DNA of 5,315 nt from contig JADFHH010000158.1 of the NCBI GenBank assembly GCA_022567275.1, positions 1 to 5,315 on the forward strand, given 5' to 3'. Positions within the stretch are counted from its first letter, which is position 1. The number at the start of each line of letters is the position of its first letter. This DNA comes from Pseudomonadota bacterium. GTDB lineage: Bacteria; Pseudomonadota; Alphaproteobacteria; Rhizobiales; Methyloligellaceae. The notes under the pieces are model-generated. The model was not told the DNA's origin and searched no databases. It worked only from the letters and a program-made list of their open reading frames with translations. Made by a program: the position numbers and the translations under genes. Below are positions 4,442 to 5,315 of the stretch, in pieces.

Positions 4442-5315
4442 ATGGCAGAATTTCAATCCTTCATTGCCAAAGTCGCCGAGGGCCAGGCGCTCAGCGCCGA
4501 TGAGGCGGCGCAAGCCTTTTCGATCATGATGTCGGGGGATGCGACCCCGGCGCAGATGGGCGCGTTTCTCATGGGTTTGCGTGTGCGCGGCGAGAGCGTT
4601 GAAGAAATCACCGGCGCGGCGCAGGCCATGCGCGCCAGGGCGGCGCGCGTCAAAGCGCCCGAGGGCGCGATCGATACCTGCGGCACCGGCGGCGACGCCA
4701 AGGGCACATATAATATCTCCACCTGCGCCGCCTTCGTGGTCGCGGGTGCGGGCGTCCCCGTCGCCAAACACGGCAACAAGGCGGTTTCATCGAAGTCGGG
4801 TTCAGCAGACGTACTGGCCGCGCTCGGCGTCAATCTGGATGTGGGGCCGGAGCTTGTGACAAAGGCCATTGCAGAGGCCGGGGTTGGTTTCATGTTCGCG
4901 CCAAAACATCATGCCGCCATGCGCTTTGTGGCTCCGGTGCGCGCCGAGCTTGGCATGCGAACGATATTCAATCTGCTGGGGCCGCTGGCCAACCCGGCTG
5001 GCACAAAGCATCAACTGATCGGCGTGTTCTCCCGCGACTGGATTGTTCCGTTAGCGGAAGTGCTTGCCAATCTTGGCTCGAACCGCGTGTGGGTGGTGCA
5101 TGGCAGCGACGGGCTGGATGAACTCACCACGACCGGTCCCACTTATGTCGCGGAGCTGAAAAATGGCTCCGTCACCACATTTGAAGTGACGCCGGAGGAC
5201 GCCGGGCTGGCGCAAGCCTCAGCAGAAGATTTGGCTGGTGGCGATGCGAATGAGAATGCAAAAGCGATTACGGATGTTCTCTCCGGTCAGTCCTCCGCAT
5301 TCCGTGATATCGTGG
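4442..5315 (+). CDS. trpD: Anthranilate phosphoribosyltransferase (3' end outside window)
   Basis: This enzyme transfers phosphoribose from PRPP to anthranilate, the second tryptophan-specific step. The window holds 291 codons with no stop, against about 340 for the family, so the C-terminus is missing only because the window ends. Residues 1-65 form the N-terminal helical domain (LSADEAAQAFSIMMSG). The PRPP-binding glycine loop DTCGTGGD is at 78-85. NISTCAAFVVAGAGVPVAKH (91-110) is followed by GNKAVSSKSGSADVLAALG (111-129), with the anthranilate/PRPP contacts Lys109, His110 and Asn112. RTIFNLLGPLANP is at 173-185, and the metal-binding DGLDE at 223-227. The start at 4442 is supported by AGGG at 4432-4435, six bases upstream, and by the family N-terminus. 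With trpG just upstream it forms the usual alphaproteobacterial trpG-trpD arrangement, probably followed by trpC. Confidence 0.97.
   Translation, partial: MAEFQSFIAKVAEGQALSADEAAQAFSIMMSGDATPAQMGAFLMGLRVRGESVEEITGAAQAMRARAARVKAPEGAIDTCGTGGDAKGTYNISTCAAFVVAGAGVPVAKHGNKAVSSKSGSADVLAALGVNLDVGPELVTKAIAEAGVGFMFAPKHHAAMRFVAPVRAELGMRTIFNLLGPLANPAGTKHQLIGVFSRDWIVPLAEVLANLGSNRVWVVHGSDGLDELTTTGPTYVAELKNGSVTTFEVTPEDAGLAQASAEDLAGGDANENAKAITDVLSGQSSAFRDIV

Overview
The window looks like chromosomal DNA of an alphaproteobacterium. The basis is a stand-alone trpG followed at once by trpD, the protein style, and the GC-rich but not extreme composition. The taxon is an inference, not a database match. The right third (3812-5315) is ordinary core metabolism: trpG (glutamine amidotransferase subunit of anthranilate synthase) and the first 291 codons of trpD (anthranilate phosphoribosyltransferase), 12 bases apart and clearly one operon.

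The left two thirds (1-3770) are accessory DNA. They hold three tandem, same-strand copies of a gene for a secreted protein of about 283-330 residues that I do not recognise. All three predicted proteins begin with a near-identical 24-residue signal peptide ending in AHA and share four cysteines. Copy 1 (308-1300) is intact and has its C-terminal 22-residue motif amplified to three exact-period units. Copy 2 (1427-2277) is broken by a one-base deletion near 2042. Copy 3 (2913-3764) is intact and ends 47 bases before trpG.

Each copy is preceded by an almost invariant segment of about 100 bases that is better conserved than the genes themselves. It carries an extended -10 promoter motif (TGC-TATGAT) overlapping a possible 15-codon leader ORF (MSKMCYDIGRERYRG). 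In front of copies 1 and 3 a small coiled-coil protein gene is transcribed divergently (66 and 114 residues, paralogous to each other). Copy 2 has lost this partner. The ancestral unit therefore appears to be a divergent pair: a cytoplasmic coiled-coil protein on one strand, a shared intergenic control region, and a secreted cysteine-containing protein on the other. The unit has been tandemly duplicated and is partly decaying next to the trp genes.

No RNA genes, CRISPR array, transposase, convincing terminator or origin was seen. The function of the duplicated pair cannot be deduced from the sequence.
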